From Dryococelus australis (lineage: Eukaryota; Arthropoda; Insecta; Phasmatodea; Phasmatidae): 64,000 nt of DNA. The stretch covers positions 111,900,623-111,964,622 of the forward strand of contig CM056993.1 in NCBI GenBank assembly GCA_029891345.1. Reading direction: 5' to 3'. Positions 1 to 12,431 of this stretch are shown piece after piece. Below the pieces are notes generated by a model. The model made no database searches and was not told the DNA's origin. It saw only the letters and a program-made list of their open reading frames with translations. Positions within the stretch are counted from its first letter, which is position 1. Every line of letters starts with the position of its first letter. A program made the translations under genes and the position numbers.

Positions 1-436
1 TCCGAAATGTAATTCACAAAGTGGTTTCAATTCGAAATAAGTCCGAACTGAAATTAGACAATAAGCCCCAAATTTTCCCAAATTTTCTGAACTGAAAATA
101 AATGATTCATGTGAAAATACTTAATATTAACACTATATATGAACTGATTTTACTTTAAATACTGCTTTTGGAACTGTAATTAGCAGGGTGGCATAATTTA
201 AGTTCAAGTCTTTACTGAAACTGGGCAATGAACTCCAAATTTGTCTTTGGGAACTGGAACAGACCTGCCATACCAAAAATGTAATGTACCAGAAACAATT
301 GCACCTTTGGTTGACACTTTTTCACCCTGTGTTTTGATGTATTAGTTACATTTTTCAAATTCTTTATATTACGCATAACATGGTTCCATGGACACCGTTT
401 TAACATCACACTAGTACTGAAAATGGCCATAAAAGA
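1..436. other. Unassigned AT-rich sequence
   Basis: No gene, terminal repeat or convincing domain is seen. The longest open stretch (212-442, minus) has no recognisable motif and looks like chance. Confidence 0.4.
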
Positions 437-440
437 GTTC

Positions 441-516
441 ACTAAAAGTTATGGGAGAAAGTCACTAAAGGTTACTAAAAGTTATGGGAAAAGTTACTAA
501 AGGTCACTAAAATTAC
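441..516. repeat. Short imperfect tandem repeat, unit 32-33 bp
   Basis: The string ACTAAAAGTTATGGGA occurs at 441 and again at 474. Each copy is followed by AAAG, a TACT or CACT step and AAAGGT, and a partial third unit follows. It lies just beyond the broken end of the BEL/Pao fragment, so it could belong to that element or to the flank. Confidence 0.6.
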
Positions 517-561
517 TTTTTGGATATCAGTAGACACCCTGAAGACCAAAGGTCACAGTGT

Positions 562-1404
562 TCAATTGATATTCAGACAATGACTGATCAGGGAGAATCT
601 CCAAACAATCTTTTGATAGTGGTGATCTGGAGGTTGCAAGAGTATTTGATGATACTTTTGTAGCATATCTGCAGTGAGTGCTACCAAATAAAAATGAAAA
701 TGATGCAGGACTGTTACTAGATCAGGCAGGAGCTTCGGGCCAATGAGTAAGTGGTCATTGAGAGACTCACCTTTGCTTGTGTGGGGCGAAGCATCAAATA
801 CTACCCTCAGTTTGCTCTTTGCACTATCAGGACGAGTGACACATTGGTGTGGAACAAAATAAACATTAGTACTTATGTGTGGAAGCTCTCCAATTAATTC
901 CATGTGACCTTGATCAAGGTAATCTTGCGAGAATGCATGATACTGAAATTCCAAATGTGGATTTTGAGGCAGCTTGCGCTCTAACGACTGGAATCGATGA
1001 GAGGCACCCGACAGAGAGTCTCCCAAATTTGGACTGTCCCCTTTAAAGGGCAAGGCCACATAATACCTTTCATCCCTTTGACGTGAAACTGTTTCTTTGA
1101 AAATTTTTTTCAGCCTGTTATCTTTGGTTCTAACTGTGAGATGACATGGCACTTCTTCAACTTTCCAGGATTTTTTGATTAAATTATCCACAGGTTCAGG
1201 TGAAGAAAGAAAAAAGGTTTGATGTGAGGGTTCACAGGCTTGCCTTTGGTTTACCGTACCAATCAACAACCAACCAAAGATAGTATTGATTGCAACTGGC
1301 TCTCCAAGTGAACCTCGAATGCTCCCATTGCAAAGAATTTCAGGAAATACTTCGGCACTAAGAAGCATGTTGAGGTTTGTCGTAATTGGGATCTGGAAGT
1401 ACAA
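562..1404 (-). pseudogene. BEL/Pao retrotransposon pol fragment: linker and N-terminal reverse transcriptase
   Basis: The 280-codon minus-strand reading frame has the typical BEL/Pao order. First comes the segment after the protease (VFPEILCNG, then GEPVAINTIFGWLLIG), then the linker (SWKVEEVP, YYVALPFK, LGDS, RFQSLERKL, GHMEL). The start of the RT domain follows (SKLRVVFDAS, SLNDHLLIGP, ALTADMLQKYHQI, IVWRFS). The frame breaks off in the RT palm before the YxDD active site, so it cannot encode polymerase activity. No RNase H, integrase or LTR is seen to the left. A frameshift separates it from the protease frame, which it overlaps at 1358-1404. Family assignment is strong; the activity is lost. 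Confidence 0.85.
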
Positions 1405-1735
1405 GGTTCGATAAGTGGGTCCACCCTTGTTTTCTCATAGGCATTTGTGGAACAGGTGATGCAATCTGTGGCAACACAATTGCTTCCACCGTTATTATCT
1501 CATTTGGAAGCACCTGAGAAACTATTTTACAACATGTCTTTCTCTTGGCAGCTGGAAGAGGGGTGTGACACAGCGTGGTTAATGGTAAATTACGCTGGGA
1601 AAATGGTAGTTTCAACTTTCGAAGGTATTCTGGTGTAATGAATGATGCCTGTGAGCCTGGATCGATGAGGGCTCTAACTGAATGTGACTGACTTAAACTG
1701 TCCAAAACTTTCACCACTGCAGTGGATAATAGCAC
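1358..1735 (-). pseudogene. BEL/Pao retropepsin-like protease fragment
   Basis: The minus-strand frame begins with the aspartic protease core of a BEL/Pao element: VRALIDPGSQASFITPEYL, where the usual D-S/T-G-S active-site loop reads DPGS. A spaced LPQIASPVP segment lies downstream. It is the N-terminal neighbour of the linker/RT frame, in a different reading frame, which points to a frameshift near 1360-1400. Sequence to the right of 1740 turns into unrelated Tigger-like ends, so the gag half is missing. It is probably a 5'- and 3'-truncated copy. Confidence 0.75.
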
Positions 1736-1749
1736 TGTGGATGACTCTA

Positions 1750-1872
1750 CAGTAAAACCCCTCCATTACAACCCCATTTATTATGACCACCTCTCTATTA
1801 CGACCTAATCCCGAGGAACCGTGAAAAGTTAGGGTCGAAAAAGTAAAAAAATTTGAGGCACGTCTAAAAATA
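1750..1872 (+). mobile_element. Tigger/pogo-like terminal segment, copy 1 of the CAGTAAAACC family
   Basis: It starts CAGTAAAACCCCTCC and continues with alternating TTACAACC / TTATGACC / ATTACGACC steps, then CGAGGAACCGTG and a TTTGAGG stretch. This is the style of pogo/Tigger terminal inverted repeats. A second copy in the same orientation lies at 49823. No transposase follows here, so it is a terminal remnant or MITE piece inserted beside the BEL/Pao fragment. Confidence 0.5.
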
Positions 1873-1876
1873 GATA

Positions 1877-1960
1877 CAGTAATCCCTCGCCAACCGCGTT
1901 ATCGTAACCGCTGTTTCAGTTATGCGCAGATTTGTTTTCGTAGACCTTTTCTCCAACTGG
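1877..1960 (+). mobile_element. Second Tigger-like terminus (CAGTAATCCCTCGCC type)
   Basis: TACAGTAATCCCTCGCCAAC and the following CGCGTTATCGTAACCGC read like the start of a Tigger-type element (CAGTAATCCCTCGC with CGCG/ATCG steps). The preceding TA is the expected target dinucleotide. No partner end was found nearby. It follows the CAGTAAAACC segment immediately, so two related but different termini abut. Confidence 0.4.
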
Positions 1961-2754
1961 GGTACTAGTTTATATTATCCATTGTTTTCAGTCTATAGGA
2001 AACTAGCATTTACTGATGTTAGTGGTCTCGCATTCCTCAAACTGCCCTCATAGACTTTGACATTTGGTGTCCCAAGCAGCATGAAGCAATAAATTACTTA
2101 ATGCCAGAAGGGGACACTCGTGTAAGGATTCTTTGTCCTAGTCACATGCCGCTGCCTCTGTTTATTTTCCCTGTCATTTTTCGTTTCTATTATCCCTTCT
2201 CTTTTGCTCTAAAAACAGCGGCACATTACAGACTAGTTTCTTAATCAGTGTATATATAACTTCAAATTTAATCCAATGTCCTTTTTCTATTTATTAATTT
2301 TTTTAAGTTTGTGTGCTCCCAAGCCTTTGTAATATTGCTAATTCTTTTGGTGGGCATTTGTTTTTTTGGTCTTGTGAAGTCAATTTTATGTGTGAAGTGA
2401 ACAAAGGTAGGTAGTGTGTGCAAATAAAATATGTTCTTATGTTACCATATTTTGGCGAGCAAGGCAGTGTGCATGTATAGGTCATATCAGTAGTTCTTGG
2501 TGCAAAATTCAGGATAGTTAATATTTCAAGTGGACCACGCTAAATTTTTATACTCCCATAAACACTGCCGGGCCTCATCGTGCCAGTGCAGAGGCCAACA
2601 CGCCGCCTGCATTTAGTATAAATTGAACACATTGACGTAATCGCATCTATCAGCATGTGTTATCAATACCGGGCCGCTATTTTGAAGTGAACCGGCCCTG
2701 TAACGACGGCACTGGTGGCCAGCCGCCAGAGAGAAAGCTAAAAATATTATAAAA
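1961..2754. other. Unassigned sequence between Tigger-like ends and LINE A
   Basis: No coding domain, microsatellite or terminal repeat was recognised. The 2303-2485 minus open frame has no motif. The LINE A homology fades out near 2755. Confidence 0.35.
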
Positions 2755-2879
2755 AGAAGTTTTAAAAACAAAAATTTTATTGCATTAAACCTATAAATTA
2801 CTAAAATGTTTATAGAGATCCTGAAATAAAATCTTTTTACCAGAAAAAGGGTAAAATTTAGAAAAAATATCTATTAAAA

Positions 2880-5594
2880 TTATTAATGCATCTACGACTA
2901 GATCTTTTTTATGACCCAAAACAGAAAAAGTATGTGAACTTATATGAATATGCAGAGGTGCTTTTAACCCAACCTTCTTGCATATAGAGGGACAAGATAA
3001 ATAATTTAAAAAACATTAATTAAAAAAAAGAAAATCCTTAATGAGTCTACGATCAGCTAAAAACAATGTTTTGTATCTTACTAATTCATTATTATAATAA
3101 AACTAATTGGGCTGAATAGCTATGAAAAAATAATCTAAAAACATTCTTTTATATGTTCTCTATTCTACTAGCATCAGTAAAAGTAATATAATTCCATATT
3201 ACAGAACAATATTTTAATTTGGATCTAACTACTGATAATGCATTATATAAACATAAAAGAGTCTGGTGATGTTGCAGAATAGCTTATAAGTTTAATAGAA
3301 CCTAACGTCCTACTAATGTTGCTTGATAAACTGTCTATATATACATGGAAAAACAATTTAGAGTCTAAAATTATACCTAAATCCTGAACATGTTCCACTC
3401 TTTTAATTAAACTATTATCGACATGTTATTTATAAACTAACAAGTTAGTTTTACAAGAGAAACTAATACACATTGTTTTCCCCTCATGACATTTTTAGTA
3501 CACCAATTATTAATTGCAATAATATCATCTTGTAGACTTAGACAATCAGCATTACTTTTAATACATTTATAAACCTTTAAATCGTCTGAATAAAGCAGCG
3601 CACTAGAGTGCCTTATTACACAGACAATATCATTCATAAATATATTACAGAGTAGTGGGGCTAAGGTGCTTCCTTGGGGAACCCCAGAAGAAACATTAAA
3701 ACAATTTTGAAGTTTAACAACAAAAGTTCTATTCGAGAAATAATTTCTAAACCAGTTAATACATGAAGTATTAAGTCCAAAAGATTGTAATTTTTGAATT
3801 ATAATATAGTGTTGACATGTATCGAAAGCCTTCTGAAGATCAAAATAAATTGCATCAAAATAAATTGCATCTACTTGTTGTCTACTAGTAATTTCAGAAT
3901 ATAATTATGTACAAACGAAATAAATTAGTAGCTGTTGTTTTGCCTATTTGAAAGTCATGCTGGGATTCATTTATTCAATTTTTTGTATTGAAAAAAAAAA
4001 CTGTTTCTCGTAAACTTTAGAAAGAGCACATAACAAAGATATTGGCCTATAGTTGTTCAAATCCAGGCTATTTCCTTTTTTAAAAATAGGCACAACAACA
4101 GCAGCCCGTTTCCAAGTATTAGGATAAATCCCACTACCTAAACTAAAGTTAAAAATAAAAGTTAACGTAGGAGTAAGAATAAGTGAACATCCTTTAATAA
4201 TAAAATTAGGGATTTCATCACAGTCAGTAGACTTGCTGCTTTTGAGCATTTTTATGGCCCAAAGTACTAGTCCTTGCGTTATGACTGGAGTATCAATGTT
4301 AATATAATTTGAGCTATCATTAATGCGCTCTTGGAAACTGATGTTAGAAGATGCATATTCTTTAGCAAAATGTTGTGCAAAAGTATTTAGCAGACATGTG
4401 GGATCTTGAATTGTGCTTCCATCCACATTTAATGTAAGGCATTCTTTGTACCCAGATTTCATTAACTTAACATATTTCCAAAAGTTATTATGTTTATTTT
4501 TAAAACTATCGTTAATTTTAGTTTGTCAAGCTTTTTTTGCCATTCCTATTTTATCTTTAATAGTTTCCTTAATTAAAAAAAAACAAAATTAAGTATCTTG
4601 AAGTTTTTAATTTCTTAAAAAATCTACCACAGTGTTTTTTCTTTTAGATTAAATTAATGATGTCTTTTGTAAACTAAACCGGGTATTTATTTTTGTGAAT
4701 TCCAGATTTTGGTATAAAAGCATTAATTAAATTTTGTAAATTGTTAGTAAAGAAATCGACCATAAGATTCACATTCTCCATTGAGTAAATAGGGCTCCAG
4801 TCGAAACTATTAACTGCCAAGTATAGGGATAAATAATCACCCTTTTGATAATTTCTATAATATGTTACTATTATTTTTAAGTTTCTCTGTGTCAAAAGAA
4901 ACTTGGCAACATAAAGCAGGATGATATTTATCTTCCTCCACAAGTGGATCTAAGGATTTATCAACAGTAATGTAAAAATTACGTAATACTTAATCTAATT
5001 ATTCAGAAAACCGGTCTGTTAAAATTATGTTGTTCTAACTTAAGTAAACTCACTGATTGTAATAAAGATTGACCTTTTAGTTTATTATAATAATAAGGAA
5101 TATTTTGTGCATGAAAAGTATTCCAATCAATACCAGAGAGTTAAAATCTTATTCAATAACTATTTGAAAAATATAGCTGTTTAATTTAGATTAAAAAAAC
5201 ATGAAATAATTTTTTAATGTCTCTATAGATAATTGGGGAGGGAAATAAATATTTCCAATAAGTTATTTATTGGTACTATTAATACTCAGTTCCATCCAAA
5301 CTGATTCAATATTTTCAAGGGAAAAATCAAACTTTTGTTCAAACATAGGAAAATGCTTTTGATTAACCGCTGTTAATACACTGCCTCCTCTGTTGAAGTT
5401 TGTTTACTTGACATCACAATCATTTCAAAAAACAGTAAAATTCTCAGGAAATGCGTATTTATACTAAACTCATTAAACCAGGTTTTTGTCGGGCAAATTA
5501 ATGAGTAATTGGAACTTAGTATGTTCTGGGAAAAATCTAGTGCTTTGGTTATAAGACCCCTTACATTTTGATAATACAATTCAAAATCCCGCAT
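2880..5594 (-). pseudogene. LINE copy A ORF2: endonuclease and reverse transcriptase, broken
   Basis: The endonuclease starts with FELYYQNVRGL at 5594, but the catalytic-Glu motif reads LICPTKTWF where copy B has LTETCF, so the glutamate is lysine. The RT part (3971-4462) has LKSSKSTDCDEIPNF, RAAVVVPIFKKG and LNNYRPISLLCALSKVYE. The active-site strand is LLYSDDLKVYK at about 3590. A C-terminal segment similar to copy B continues to about 2900. Several frameshifts and stops separate the segments, for example around 3640-3970 and 4470-4670. In the family the protein nicks target DNA and reverse-transcribes its own RNA; this copy cannot. Confidence 0.8.
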
Positions 5595-5731
5595 TGAAAT
5601 CTATAAATTTTAAAAGCACCTCCGATTGGCTAAACATTATTTAAGGAGAGATTCAGCTCCTCCTGCTGTTTCTGCTCGTTGTTCAGAAGCGGGGGAGGGA
5701 TCCTTATCTGAAGTAAATATTTGACCGTTCA

Positions 5732-6841
5732 TTAGTCTCCCGTAGAATGGGCTGATAAGGCAGCCCAAAGGCCAAAACACAGTATTGAAAATACGTTCAA
5801 AATCCTCCTCTGCAACTGCAACGTAGAAGAAGGAGTAAGAATTTGTGTAGTTTTGAGCTTAGCCACCTTCAAATTTGTTACTTCGATTTCCTGATTAATG
5901 TATGTAACTATGCTGCTGTCCTGCACCTCTAGGGCAAAACGTGACACAAACAGTGCTTTCACATGCGGTCGAGCTACCGTAGGTACAGTTTTAATGTTAA
6001 CATTGTTACGGACATCTAGTTGTACTTATTTTCTCGGCGCCGCAAATTTGATTGTAGATGAGCTGCTGGTTGTTGAGGCCTTTGTGCCACGCCTGCTGAC
6101 AGTGATGAAGCCATCATCATCAGCAGCTGGCTGCAATAGTTCTTGCTGATGAGAGTAATAAGAGTAATTTACATTCGCCCATGCTGTCAACTGGACTTTA
6201 CTCTTTTGGGGTTTGTTATTCTTGTCACTAGTGCCTGAGGCGTCGATCTCCTTACGTATAGCTTCACTATACGATTTTTTATGTACAGTATTTTGTGAAA
6301 GAACAGAGGATTTAATTGATTCAGAATTATTCCCACAATTAACACAATGTTTGTTATTCGCCGTTTGAAGGCTTTCAAACTTTGCTCGCAGAAGCGAGTT
6401 GTCGTCTTTCAGTTCTTCAACCTCCTTAGAGAGATCGTCAATCTTGTTGCACAATTTTTCAAACATAGAAAAAATAGTGGAATCTATCTATTTTTTTTAT
6501 GACATTTGAGTAGAAGTTTCAATCTCAGAAGATGAGGCAGAATCTTGGTCCCCCACAGATATTATTAAATTTACGTTGCTACGTTTATCACCACTGTTGT
6601 TTACCTTCTTTTTAGGTGAAAAACTGAACATATCGTCTTTGCTCTTAATACATTTCTGACAAAAGTATTCTTCTTCACTGCTGGTACTAGCACAACTGCA
6701 ATGAAACCCTATCCCGCATGGGCCAGCACTCTTCACAAACTTCTCTCTGCCAAAAAATGGTTTGCCACATAAATCACATAAATCTTGACTAGATGGCATG
6801 TAGAAGCCCCTAAAATCCAAACGGATTGGAGTTTTCGACAC
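5732..6841 (-). pseudogene. LINE copy A ORF1: PHD-type finger, coiled coil, RNA-binding-like C-terminus
   Basis: There are three frames in series. Frame 6497-6841 has a PHD-like zinc finger near residues 21-64 (CDLCGKPFF, then FHCSC, ending YFCQKC) followed by MFSFSPKKK. Frame 6026-6466 begins with a heptad-like stretch (residues 1-33) and ends in the FITVSRRGTKAS signature. Frame 5732-5962 carries ALFVSRFALEVQD and the KVAKLKT segment of the C-terminal domain. Copy B has the same order and motifs. Frameshifts at about 6490 and 5980 break the gene. ORF1 proteins of this kind bind the element RNA; the PHD finger is a lineage feature of some CR1/Jockey-group elements. Confidence 0.7.
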
Positions 6842-7386
6842 TTTTCTTACAATTTCCTCGCAGAAGCACAGAGAAACACAGGAGCAAAATCACTGCACAT
6901 CCTTCTCAGATAAGTGCTGATGCCATAACGATGATAATGATGATTAATTAATTAATTAATTAATCTATTTATTTTAATTTATTAATTATTTAATTTATTA
7001 ATTTATTATCCAACAGTACATCAACTACCTATGACAGGATGGCACCAAAACTACAAAATAACAAAAAATTGACTTAAAACAGGACAATAATAGACATTAA
7101 GCACAGGACGACCACAAATAATGAAGACAAACACAACATAGAAAGATACAAAAATGGAAAAACATTAAATAAATCAAAAAATAAAAATAAATTCTTATAG
7201 AAGATTCTGAAAATTGTATACAAATTACTTTACAACGTAGTCTAAGGAAAACAACTTAGAAAACAACTGTTTACTAAAGCAAAAGTACTAACTACTGTAA
7301 TGTTTAAGTAGATCCAGAAAGGTGAGTTTCTTACCTGAAAAGGATCAAATTTAGAAAATTTTTTATTGAAATTATTAACATAACTG

Positions 7387-10075
7387 TTAACTAAATCTTA
7401 AAAAAAAAATTAAAGCAGAAAAGGTTGATGGAGTTCTATGAATATACATTGGAATTTTTAGGCCTACTTTATTCGTAACAGCTATACAAGATATATATGC
7501 TAAAAATGCATTGATTAAAAATAATGCGTCGTTAATTTCCCGACGTTCTTTTAATGTTTGGGTATTAAAACTGACTAATGCATTATTGTAATTAAATACT
7601 ACACTGGTTGAAAATCTATTAAAAATCAGTTTGAATACCTTTTTTTGTATATTTTCTAATCTATTGCAATCTGTCAGTGTGATATAATTCCATATTACTG
7701 GACAGTAATCTAATTTGGATCTGATAAGTGAATAATAGAGATATAATAGTGAATCGAAAGAAGTAACAGAAAAAGTAATGAATTTTATTAAACCTAGAAT
7801 ACGATTTGTGTTGTTAATTAAACTATCTACATGTATGTGAAAGTATAATTTAGAGTCAAGGATAATCCCGAGATCTCTTACATGTTCTACTCCATTAATT
7901 AGCACATTTTTAACATGGTATTTATAATAAATAGGATTGGTTTTTCTTTTAAATGAGATGCATATTGTCTTCTCTGTGTTGAATCCCATTGAATTTACTA
8001 AACACCAATCATGAATTGCTACAATATCAGTTTGTAATAACGTACAGTCTCCACCATCTTCAACATTTCTATAAATATTTAGATCTTCGGTGTAAAGAAG
8101 TGCCTGCGAGTGCCTTATTACGCCGACAATATCATTTATAAAAATATTAAAGAGCGGTGCCAAAGTACTTCCTTGTGGAACTCCGGAAGAAACATTGTGA
8201 GATTTCGAAAAAGAATTTTCCATTTTTACATTAAAAGTTCTGTCAGTAAAATAATTAGCAAACCATTTAATAAATAAAATATCAAGCCCAAGTGCATGTA
8301 AGTTATTCAAAATTATTTGATGTTGGATGTATCAAATGCCTTCTGTAGATCAAAAAATATAACATCCACTTGTTTTTGTGTAGTTACTTCAGAGCATAAA
8401 TCATCCACTAGGTTGAACAGATTTATTGTTGTGGTTTTCCTTGTTTGAAAACCATGTTGGGATTCACATATTACATTTTTTGTAATAAAAGATAAATGTT
8501 TTAAAATTATTTTTTCAAAAACTTTAGAAAAACTGCTTAATAATGAGATAGGTCTATAGTTACTAACTTCATGCTGATTTCCTTTATTTAAAAATGGAAA
8601 CTACTATTGCTTGCTTCCAAATATGAGGAAAATACCACAAGTAAGGTTATAATTCTATATGTGAGTTAAAATAGGGGTAAAGATGTTAGCGCAACCTTTA
8701 ACTATAAAATTTGGGATTTCATCGCAACCAGTTGCCTTACTGCTTTTAAGCTGTTTTATACCCCAGTGAACCAAACCTTGTGTGATGCTAGGAAGATATA
8801 TATCGACATTATTAATAGAATTATGAGGCTTTAGATTGACACATGAGGTGGATTGTGTGTGACTTTTGGCAAAATAATTTACAAAAATATTGGCTAGAGC
8901 ATATGGATCCTGTACCATTTTGTCTTCTGAAATTAAAGTAATTTTTTCTCTGAAACCATTTTTCATGATTTTTACGTATTTCCAAAAACTGTTAGGATTG
9001 TTTTTTAAGTTATCATTGATTTCAGATTGCCAGATTTTCTTATCAATTTTTAATTTAAATTTCAATTTTTCTAAATTCAGAGAAGCAGGTATAGTTATGC
9101 TCTGATTTAGTTTTTTTTAAAAAGCCTGAAGAAGTGCTCTTTCCTTTTTAACAGTTTGATCAAATCTTTAGAGAACGAGACTGGATATTTATTTTTTACA
9201 TGTTTAGATTTTGGTATGAATTGATTAATTAATACTTGAAAGTTATTTGTTAAGTAATCAACCATAACATTAACATAATCCATTTGATAGATGGGAGACC
9301 AATCAAAACGTTTAATTGCTAAGTATAAAGACATGTAATTTACTTTTTGATAATTTCTGTTAGAATTAAAATCATTAGATTGATTTTTATGAGCAGCTAC
9401 TAGACCCTGACAACAAAGTGCTGGATGATGATTATCTCCCTCAACAACTGGATCAATGGATTTTTCAACATTGATGTAAACATTGGCACAAACTAAATCT
9501 AATAATCCAGAGTATGGTTTGGAATAATTAAACTGTTCAAAGTTAAGAGAACTAATGAATTGTAATAAAATTTGACCTTTAAATTTATTGTAATAATGAA
9601 CAATGTTTAGGGTGTGAAAAATATTCCAGTCTATGCCCGGTATATTAAAGTCCCCGACAATTGTTATCTGATGGGAGTAATTATTTAGCATCAAGAAAAG
9701 TAAAATATTCTTTAATTTCTTCAAGTGATAAATGTTGAGGAAGTTAAATATTTCCGGTAAAAATTTTTTTATTACTAGTAATTTCCACCCAAATGGATTC
9801 AATATTTTCTTTGGAAAGATCAAACTTTTTTTCAACATGAGAATAATTATTTTGATTAATAGCAATTAATACTCCACTTCCTCTATATAGTTTAGATATG
9901 TTGCATCACGATCTTTGTGAAAAATACTATAGTACTCTGGAAAGTAATGTGAATCTCTTCTATGATTATTGAAGCAGGTTTCTGTTAAACAGATAACTGA
10001 ATATTCGGAACTAATTATATTGTTAAAAAAGTTAATAGATTTAGTTCTTAGGCCTCTAACATTTTGGTAATACAA
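7387..10075 (-). pseudogene. LINE copy B ORF2: endonuclease and reverse transcriptase, broken
   Basis: The endonuclease N-terminus is at 9866-10075 (MYYQNVRGLRTKS, VICLTETCF with the Glu kept). It continues in another frame at 9107-9865 (TIVGDFNIPGIDWN). RT motifs are IKQLKSSKATGCDEIPNF at about 8730 and, in the 307-codon frame at 7387-8310, SSGVPQGSTLAP and RDLGIILDSKL. The catalytic strand reads LLYTEDLNIY, so the first aspartate of Y-x-D-D has become glutamate preceded by threonine. The thumb and C-terminal region are present up to IPMYIHRTP. Frameshifts occur near 9866, 9100 and 8320-8650. Not functional as it stands. Confidence 0.8.
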
Positions 10076-10136
10076 TACAAAATTATTATCTGGTATTATA
10101 TTTTAGTAACCACACCTCCGATTGCCTCATCATAAA

Positions 10137-11246
10137 TTAAGGGGTTTTAGTAATAGCTCCTCCGGCCGCTTCGTTATTAGTAGGTTTAGGTACAGTAGCA
10201 GAGATAAATAATTGTTCCGTTTGAAGTCTGCCGTAGAACGGGCTAATTAAACACCCTGCCGGCCAAAACACGGTGTTAAAGATTCGCTCAAAATCAGATT
10301 TGTCTACTGCCACATGGAAAGAAGAATAGGAGTCATATTTAGTTTTCAGTTTGGTCACTTTAAGATTGAAAACTTTTAGCTGCGGATTGATGTAAAAAAC
10401 AATATTGTCTTTTTGAACTTCTGGTGCGAAGCGTGACACAAAGATGGCTTTTGTACGAGGTTTGACTGATTTTGGAATGGTTTTTTATGTTCACGCTGTT
10501 TCGCACCCCCACTTGAACCGGTTTACGAGCAGCTGTCTGTCTGATAGCCTGCGACTCACTGTCCTTTGTCCTGGGTGAGGCCTTTGTCCCGCGCCTGCTG
10601 ACAAGCATAAAACCTTCATCGTCAGCAACGTCCTGTTTGTGCAACTCGTGCTGAGCTAGTGAAGCCTTCGGAACTTTGCCATATTGAAATCTATTAATAG
10701 AGGATGATGTGGATTCATCAATTTTACCAATAATTTCACTGTACAATTTTTTTTGCACAATATTTTGAGAAGGGAGCGAATCCCCTGTAACCGCACATGA
10801 GGCACACTGATTCTTCACGTTTGTGACTCGCAATAAATGATTATCTTCTTTGAGTTCGTTTACTTCCTTGTAAAGGTCATTTTTATCTTTTGGCAGAGTA
10901 CTTGAATCATAGATTTAACGTCTGAATTCATAGTATAGGCTATTTTAGACAGTATTTCTACTTGACCAGTAGAATTGCTGTCCAAAAGAGAGAAGTTACT
11001 TGATTTGCGTTTAGGTGAAAAACTAAACATATTTGTTCCCACATTGCAGTTTACACATAAATATTCATCGCAAGTAACGTTACCTGTACAAAGGCAGTGA
11101 AAACAAGTGCTGCACGAACCACTACACTTCACAAATTTTTGTTTTCTGTAGAAAGGTTTCCTGCATAAATCACATAAATCAGTACTAGGGGGCATAGAAA
11201 AACCCCGAAAGTCCAACTGTACCGGCGATTCCGACACCTTTACCAC
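10137..11246 (-). pseudogene. LINE copy B ORF1: PHD-type finger and RNA-binding-like domain
   Basis: The start frame 10860-11246 has VQLDFRGFSMPPSTDLCDLC, then paired cysteines (CSGSCSTCFHC, LCVNC) of a PHD-like finger and NMFSFSPKRK. These match copy A almost position by position. The middle frame 10360-10833 ends near the VSRRGTKAS signature. The C-terminal frame 10137-10439 has MSRFAPEVQ, KVTKLKTKYDSYSSFHVAV and FWPAGCLISPFYGRL, the conserved C-terminal ORF1 domain, more complete here than in copy A. Frame breaks fall near 10850 and 10450. The closest reading is an RNA-binding ORF1p of a CR1/Jockey-type LINE. Confidence 0.7.
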
Positions 11247-11563
11247 TTAGTTTAGCCAATAAACGACAAACTCACAGGAGCCGACACCAGACACATCCAA
11301 CTAATAATTTATTTCATTTACTTATTTATTTGAATGCTTATTGTGCCACCCAACAGTAGATACCAATTACTGGGTGGCGAATACATAAAAGACATTGACA
11401 ATACAATCACATGAACAATACAATACATTGACAGGAAAAATACAAAAACATAGAGGAAAAAGAAAAAACAAAACGCAGAGATCGGCTAAGGAAAACAACT
11501 CTAATGTATATACAAATGTAAAATATACCTCCCAGGGGGGATGAAGAAACAGTCTGGAAATGC

Positions 11564-12431
11564 TTAGAGAGGATTTACGCTACAGTAATGATTATATAAA
11601 TCCTTGAAGGTTATCTTTCTTCTACAAAATGGGTCGAAATTGATAAAATACTTGTTAAAATTAGTTACACACCTATTTGTAAGATCATGGTCATGACTTA
11701 GCCCAACAAAAATGTGGGATGTTCTGTGGATATATTGAGGTGCTTTTAAACCTATTTTCTTATTAATTGCTAAACTAATAGTATAATTAAGAAAGGCATT
11801 CACTAAAATTGAACGCCTCTCTTTAAGTGTACAGGTTTTAAACTTAACTAGTTCATTATTATAATTAAAATCTGCTTGCATTGAAAATCTGTTGAATAAT
11901 AATTTAAACACATTCTTTTTGCACATTTTCTATTCTATTTACATAAGTTTCCGTAACATAATTCAAAATTATTGAGCAATATTCTAGTCTAGACCTAATT
12001 AAAGCATTGTACAAATGTAACAGAGAATCAAAGGAGGTTGCAGAAAAAGTGATGAATTTAATAAGACCTTATACGATTGATGTTACTGAATAGGCGATCT
12101 ACATGAACATGAAAAAATAACTTGGAGTCTAATATTACACCTAAATCTCTAAAATTATCAACTCTCTGAATTAGAGTTTTATTGACGTAATGCTTGTGAA
12201 CAATCATATTAGTTTTTTGTGAAAAGGAAATACAAATGGTTCTATTTATGTTTAAACACATGGCATTTTTAGTGCTCCAATTGTGAATTGCTGTGATGTC
12301 ATCTTGCAACTTTAAGCAATCTCCGCTGCTCCCAAAAATTTATAAATCTTTAAATTGTCGGCATAAAGAAGGGCACTGGAGTGACCTATTACACCGACAA
12401 TATCATTCAGAAGTATATTAACGAGCAGTGT
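11564..12431 (-). pseudogene. LINE copy C ORF2, C-terminal part (RT active site to C-terminus)
   Basis: Minus-strand frames 11564-11926 and 12058-12309 give the RT C-terminal segments (FRDLGVILDSKLFFHVHVD, then FKLLFNRFS and APQYIHRTSH). The active-site strand at about 12340-12375 reads LLYADNLKIY, so the second catalytic aspartate is asparagine. The frame is interrupted near 12340 and 11930-12060. The left part joins the right part (13327 onward) across the insertion. Confidence 0.75.

Larger units (their letters stand above)
2755..6905 (-). mobile_element. Non-LTR retrotransposon (LINE) copy A, CR1/Jockey-type architecture
   Basis: The copy is read right to left: ORF1 (6841 to about 5732), then ORF2 with an AP-type endonuclease (5594 to about 4674) and reverse transcriptase (4462 to about 2900). 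Its 5' end shares an ACACAGGAGC...CACATCC stretch with the 5' end of copy B, so the 5' end is probably complete. The terminal motif seen in copies B, C and D (TGTTGG before an A/T-rich tail) is absent on the left, so the 3' end is truncated. It is first in a head-to-tail set of four. Confidence 0.8.
6943..11300 (-). mobile_element. LINE copy B, nearly full length
   Basis: This is the most complete copy of the array. It has a 5' end at about 11300, ORF1 (11246-10137), ORF2 (10075-7387), a 3' UTR (7386-7010) ending in the TGTTGGAT motif, and an A/T-rich tail of repeated TTAAT / TTAA units at 6943-7008. Only some 40 bp separate its tail from the 5' end of copy A. Its 5' end abuts the tail of copy C at 11303 with no visible gap. 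Protein similarity to copy A is obvious but far from identical, so these are different families of one lineage. Confidence 0.8.

Noticed and set aside
7387-8310. 307-codon frame as a functional gene
   Set aside because: It is an RT fragment with an altered catalytic box, cut off from the rest of ORF2 by frameshifts.
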